Shown in pieces: positions 28,981-31,890 of a DNA stretch of 31,890 nucleotides. The notes beneath the pieces are model-generated. The model did not search any database. It was not told where the DNA came from and saw nothing but the letters and a program-made list of their open reading frames with translations. Every line of letters begins with the position of its first letter. Position 1 is the first letter of the stretch. The position numbers were made by a program, and so were the translations under genes. Origin of the DNA: an uncultured Clostridia bacterium (GTDB lineage Bacteria; Bacillota; Clostridia; Oscillospirales; Oscillospiraceae); NCBI GenBank assembly GCA_947177005.1, contig CAMWSZ010000002.1, positions 1 to 31,890 on the forward strand, written 5' to 3'.

Positions 28981-30327
28981 ATGGAAACAAATACGATTGA
29001 ATTCAGCAGTCACGACCTCAAACGGCTCATTATTCCATTGGTGATAGAGCAGATGCTTGCTATTACGGTAGGGCTGCTGGATTCCATTATGGTCTCACAG
29101 GTGGGTGAGGCGGCGATTTCGGCCGTGTCGCTGGTGGACACGGTGAACGTACTGCTGGTAGGGGCCTTCTCCGCTCTGGCAACAGGCGGTGCAGCGATTG
29201 CGGGACAGTATCTGGGACGGCAGAAGCGTGAGAAGGCCGGTCACGCCGGGGAACAGCTGTTGCTGTTTATGATCGAGTCCTCCCTGCTCATCATGCTGTT
29301 TTTCTATCTGGGGAAAGGGTTTGTCCTGAATGTGGTCTTTGGACAGGTGGAGCCGGACGTGGCGGCGTATGCCAACACCTATTATATAATTGTGGAGGCG
29401 TCCACCCCGTTCCTGGCGGTCTACAGCGCAGGAGCGGCGCTGTTCCGGGTCATGGGCAACTCCGCCGTCTCCATGTGGGTTTCCCTGCTGATGAATATTA
29501 TCAATGCCGTTGGCAATGCGCTTCTCATTTTTGGGTTCCATATGGGGGTGGAGGGCGTAGCGTTCCCCACGCTGGCCTCCCGCATTTTTGCCGCCGCGGC
29601 AATGATGCTGCTGCTCCGGCGGCCCGGTATGCCTATGCAGGTGGAGAAGCTCAGCGTCCGGCATGACCCCTACATCATCCAGAATATTATTCACTTCGGC
29701 GTTACCAACGGACTGGAGAGCAGTATGTTTCAGCTGGGCAAGATCCTGCTTCTCTCCACGGTCTCCGTACTGGGCACCGCCTCCGTGGCGGCCAACGCCA
29801 TTGGCAACACCTTCGGCACCTTCCAGTGCATGGCGGGCAACGCCATTGGCCTGGGCGTTGTGACGGTCGTATCCCAATGCGTGGGAGCAAATGACTATGA
29901 GAAGGCCCGTTTTTACACGAAAAAGCTCATAAAAATGACATATGCCAGCATGGCAATATGCATTACAGCGGTGTATTTTTCGCTGCCTCTATTCCTGCGG
30001 CTGTACAATGTTTCGGCGGAAGCGGAGCTGTATGCCCGTCAGATCATCTGGATGCACGGATTTTTCGGGCTGCTGATCTGGCCGCTGTCCTTCACCCTGC
30101 CGCAGGCACTCCGCGCCGCCGGGGACACAAGATTCACCATGATTGTCTCCACTGTTTCCATGTGGACCATGCGGGTAGGCTTCGGCATTTTGCTGGGAAA
30201 GTACATAGGCTTCGGGGTGGTGGGCATCTGGATGGCTATGTTTCTGGATTGGTTTTTACGGATCTCCCTCTTTGTACCCCGCTTCCGCGGCCACCGCTGG
30301 GAAACGATGGCGATGAAACAGGATTGA
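28981..30327 (+). CDS. MATE-family efflux transporter
   Basis: A 448-residue, 12-helix membrane antiporter of the DinF/NorM type that exports drugs or metabolites with Na+ or H+. Family marks: LVIEQMLAITVGLLDSIMVS at helix 1 (blocks LVIEQMLAI and DSIMVSQVG), GGAAIAGQYLGRQ, FRVMGNSAVSMW, GVEGVAFPTLASR, and in the second half NAIGLGVVTVVSQCVGA and RAAGDTRFTMIVS; the two halves mirror each other as expected. The ATG at 28981 is chosen because GAGGAGAGAG precedes it; upstream in-frame codons lack a ribosome site. Monocistronic. Substrate unknown. Confidence 0.95.
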   Translation: METNTIEFSSHDLKRLIIPLVIEQMLAITVGLLDSIMVSQVGEAAISAVSLVDTVNVLLVGAFSALATGGAAIAGQYLGRQKREKAGHAGEQLLLFMIESSLLIMLFFYLGKGFVLNVVFGQVEPDVAAYANTYYIIVEASTPFLAVYSAGAALFRVMGNSAVSMWVSLLMNIINAVGNALLIFGFHMGVEGVAFPTLASRIFAAAAMMLLLRRPGMPMQVEKLSVRHDPYIIQNIIHFGVTNGLESSMFQLGKILLLSTVSVLGTASVAANAIGNTFGTFQCMAGNAIGLGVVTVVSQCVGANDYEKARFYTKKLIKMTYASMAICITAVYFSLPLFLRLYNVSAEAELYARQIIWMHGFFGLLIWPLSFTLPQALRAAGDTRFTMIVSTVSMWTMRVGFGILLGKYIGFGVVGIWMAMFLDWFLRISLFVPRFRGHRWETMAMKQD

Positions 30328-30341
30328 CGGCCAGTTATTGC

Positions 30342-30375
30342 AATGCCGGTGACGGAATACTCCGTCACCGGCATT
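30342..30375. terminator. Hairpin overlapping the ends of two convergent genes
   Basis: Perfect 15-bp stem AATGCCGGTGACGGA (30342-30356) / TCCGTCACCGGCATT (30361-30375) with loop ATAC. Its right arm runs into the stop codon (30374-30376) of the minus-strand SGNH-like gene. No long T run on either side; bidirectional termination is the likely role. Confidence 0.75.
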
Positions 30376-31345
30376 ATGTATCCCAAGCCTGGTAAGCCGG
30401 GTCTCCCCTGTGGTCGGTCAGGGCATACTGACCGGCCAGATACTGCCCCAGCCATACGGACGCTTTTTCCATGCCCTGCTGGTTAAGGTGGTAGGTATCC
30501 GCCATATCCGTGCTGAAATCCAGCCCCATTTCCTCCGTCCGGTACATCATGTTGACAAAGGGGATGCCCCATTCCTGTGCATAGGCGTTCATGCTGTTGA
30601 CTGCGGCTTGACGGTGCAGATCATCATCCTCGGGCGTCGTAAAGGGCAGCGCAACAAACAGCAGATCTACCTGTTCTGCCCGGCACAGGTCCACTATTTT
30701 TTGCAGGTAATCGATCTCCACCTGTGCGGGCGGAAAGGTTTCGTCCTCCGGGATAATTTCCCAGCCCTCGTAGGGTTTCGCCGCGGTAAACAGCGTCTGC
30801 GCACCTTTTTCACTGGTATCGATAGGGGAAAAATCCTGCTTATCCAGTTCCTTCCAGCGGGTGTGGTAGAGGATGATAGGAAAGAGATATTCAGCCCGTT
30901 CCTCCGGGGGCAGCAGGTCAAATATAGCGCGGAGTTTGGGCAGGCCAAACGCCATGTTGTCCAGCGTGAAGTGGAGGGACGCACTGGAGTCGGTCAGACT
31001 GTCCTGCACCACCTTATAGATATCCAGCACCAGCAATTTGGGCTTTTGATACCGGAACGCCTCCTGAACGGCATAGTATGTCACCGGCAGTACCTGTCCG
31101 TTCTGCGCCAGATTGAGCGATGTGATGCCCTGTTCCCGCCACAGTATTGCCGGAGACACGCCGTTGAGCATATGCGAGGAGCCCATAAGGAACAGATCAA
31201 CCTGCTCCAGATTCTCCTTATAGAGCGGCGCACAGGCAAAGGCATACTGTTTGTCCCGCAGCACCCAGGAGACACAGCGAAACAGCGCCGCAAACAGCAG
31301 GATAAACGCAATGGTGCGCAGAGCGGAATGTATTTTCACGCGCAT
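30374..31345 (-). CDS. Membrane-anchored SGNH-hydrolase-like protein (partner of MBOAT acyltransferase)
   Basis: A 323-residue protein with one N-terminal membrane helix (about 9-28) and an extracellular domain. LFLMGSSHMLNGVSP (GSSH at 55-58) stands where SGNH enzymes have their nucleophile Ser, and DTYHLNQQG (D283, H286) gives the matching Asp-His pair near the end; the middle contains KLLVLDIYKV and LLFVALPF strands. This is the pattern of the DltD/AlgJ-like SGNH partners that transfer acyl groups to wall or exopolysaccharide after an MBOAT protein moves them across the membrane. The start at 31345 has GGAGGT before it. It follows the MBOAT gene by 19 bases on the same strand. The polymer acylated is unknown. 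Confidence 0.83.
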   Translation of the reverse strand: MRVKIHSALRTIAFILLFAALFRCVSWVLRDKQYAFACAPLYKENLEQVDLFLMGSSHMLNGVSPAILWREQGITSLNLAQNGQVLPVTYYAVQEAFRYQKPKLLVLDIYKVVQDSLTDSSASLHFTLDNMAFGLPKLRAIFDLLPPEERAEYLFPIILYHTRWKELDKQDFSPIDTSEKGAQTLFTAAKPYEGWEIIPEDETFPPAQVEIDYLQKIVDLCRAEQVDLLFVALPFTTPEDDDLHRQAAVNSMNAYAQEWGIPFVNMMYRTEEMGLDFSTDMADTYHLNQQGMEKASVWLGQYLAGQYALTDHRGDPAYQAWDT

Positions 31346-31364
31346 ATCAAACAGACCTCCGATG

Positions 31365-31890
31365 CTAGAACGCGAAATAGATAAAAGCGGCTGCGTCGTA
31401 ACCCGGGCCATAGATGCCGAAGATAAGGATTGAGAAAATCAGCAGCAGGTACAGCGGCCAGCGGATTAAGAACATCTGCCGCTCCAGGATCTGTCCTACG
31501 GGAAACCGTTCCTGAAGCAGGTCCGAAAGGATCAGCACCAGCAGGGCAATCAGCCCCACCGCCAGCTCCGGACCGTCCAGACCCAGCCGGAGGATACCGT
31601 CTCCCAGCAGGGCGGCGGGCCGGAAATCAAAAAACAGGGCGTGCAGCAGCGTCCGTGTGTCCGACATGGAATTGGCCCGGAAGGGCAGAAAGGCCAGCGC
31701 TACAAGGAAGAACGTTACCGCCCAGGCGGTCAGACGGACCGCAAACTGTTCCTCCCGGAGGCCCAGAATCTGCCGCAGGCGTTTCCGCGCCGGCAGGGTC
31801 AGACGGCCTGCCGCCTGATACATGCCGTGCAGGAAGCCCCACAGAACGTAGGTCCAGCCTGCGCCGTGCCACAGCCCGCTGGTCAGGAAT
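31365..31890 (-). CDS. MBOAT family O-acyltransferase, 5' part beyond window edge
   Basis: The last 174 codons of a membrane-bound O-acyltransferase of the AlgI/DltB/PatA type. The frame is open to the window edge and the first visible residues, LTSGLWHGAGWTYVLWGFLHG, split as LTSGLWHGAGW and VLWGFLHG, contain the catalytic His (in LWHGAGW) that marks the family. Several further hydrophobic helices follow (FFLVALAFLPF, LAVGLIALLVLIL, WPLYLLLIFSILIFGIYGPG in part). It ends just before the SGNH-like gene. The pair probably O-acetylates an extracellular polysaccharide or wall polymer; the start and first helices cannot be seen. Confidence 0.92.
   Translation of the reverse strand, partial: FLTSGLWHGAGWTYVLWGFLHGMYQAAGRLTLPARKRLRQILGLREEQFAVRLTAWAVTFFLVALAFLPFRANSMSDTRTLLHALFFDFRPAALLGDGILRLGLDGPELAVGLIALLVLILSDLLQERFPVGQILERQMFLIRWPLYLLLIFSILIFGIYGPGYDAAAFIYFAF

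Overview
The window looks like a chromosomal segment from an anaerobic, Gram-positive gut-type Clostridia bacterium, probably Oscillospiraceae-like. This rests on an hrcA-grpE-dnaK-dnaJ order under a perfect CIRCE operator, strong AGGAGG ribosome sites, SLH and stalk-domain surface proteins, a folate-linked C1 enzyme of the acetogen-like kind and fairly GC-rich coding sequence. The placement is inference from gene content; nothing here identifies a species. Nearly everything is ordinary vertically inherited chromosome. There is no integrase, transposase, CRISPR array or phage structural gene.

Layout. 1-1960: the 3' end of a methylenetetrahydrofolate reductase gene, a secreted stalk-domain protein on the minus strand, and a lone tRNA-Gln(CUG) with its own promoter and terminator. 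1961-6646: a plus-strand operon with a consensus promoter, encoding a class III aminotransferase, a double-module class II aldolase, an FGGY sugar kinase and a GtrA-like membrane protein; its substrate is unknown. 6779-8740 (minus): a HATPase 'histidine kinase' lacking its phospho-acceptor histidine, followed by mnmA. 8982-9992: gap. 10097-15467: the heat-shock operon hrcA-grpE-dnaK-dnaJ followed by rpiB. 15535-16206 (minus): a secreted CAP-domain protein. 16398-17719: rpsF-ssb-rpsR with a possible S6:S18-binding leader. 17747-19787 (minus): murC and a prolyl-tRNA editing protein. 19826-22629: cca, nfo and a GNAT acetyltransferase, transcribed divergently from murC through overlapping promoters. 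22749-24217: a DUF554 membrane protein (minus) and an unrecognised 204-residue protein (plus). 24218-26107: an A/T-rich, palindrome-dense intergenic block and a 527-residue protein of unknown function. 26273-27265 (minus): an SLH-domain surface protein. 27425-30327: dihydropyrimidinase with an operator-like inverted repeat over its promoter, then a MATE transporter. 30374-31890 (minus): an SGNH-like membrane-anchored protein with the 3' end of an MBOAT acyltransferase gene, a typical O-acylation pair.

Most promising for new biology are the aminotransferase-aldolase-kinase operon (with a degenerate second aldolase module), the His-less kinase, the 527-residue unknown protein with the palindromic block beside it, the detached ribosome site and mini-ORF in front of dnaJ, and the shared promoter region and Cys-Cys leader peptide between murC and cca. 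No single feature proves a new system. These are leads, and all family calls were made by reading motifs, not by database search.
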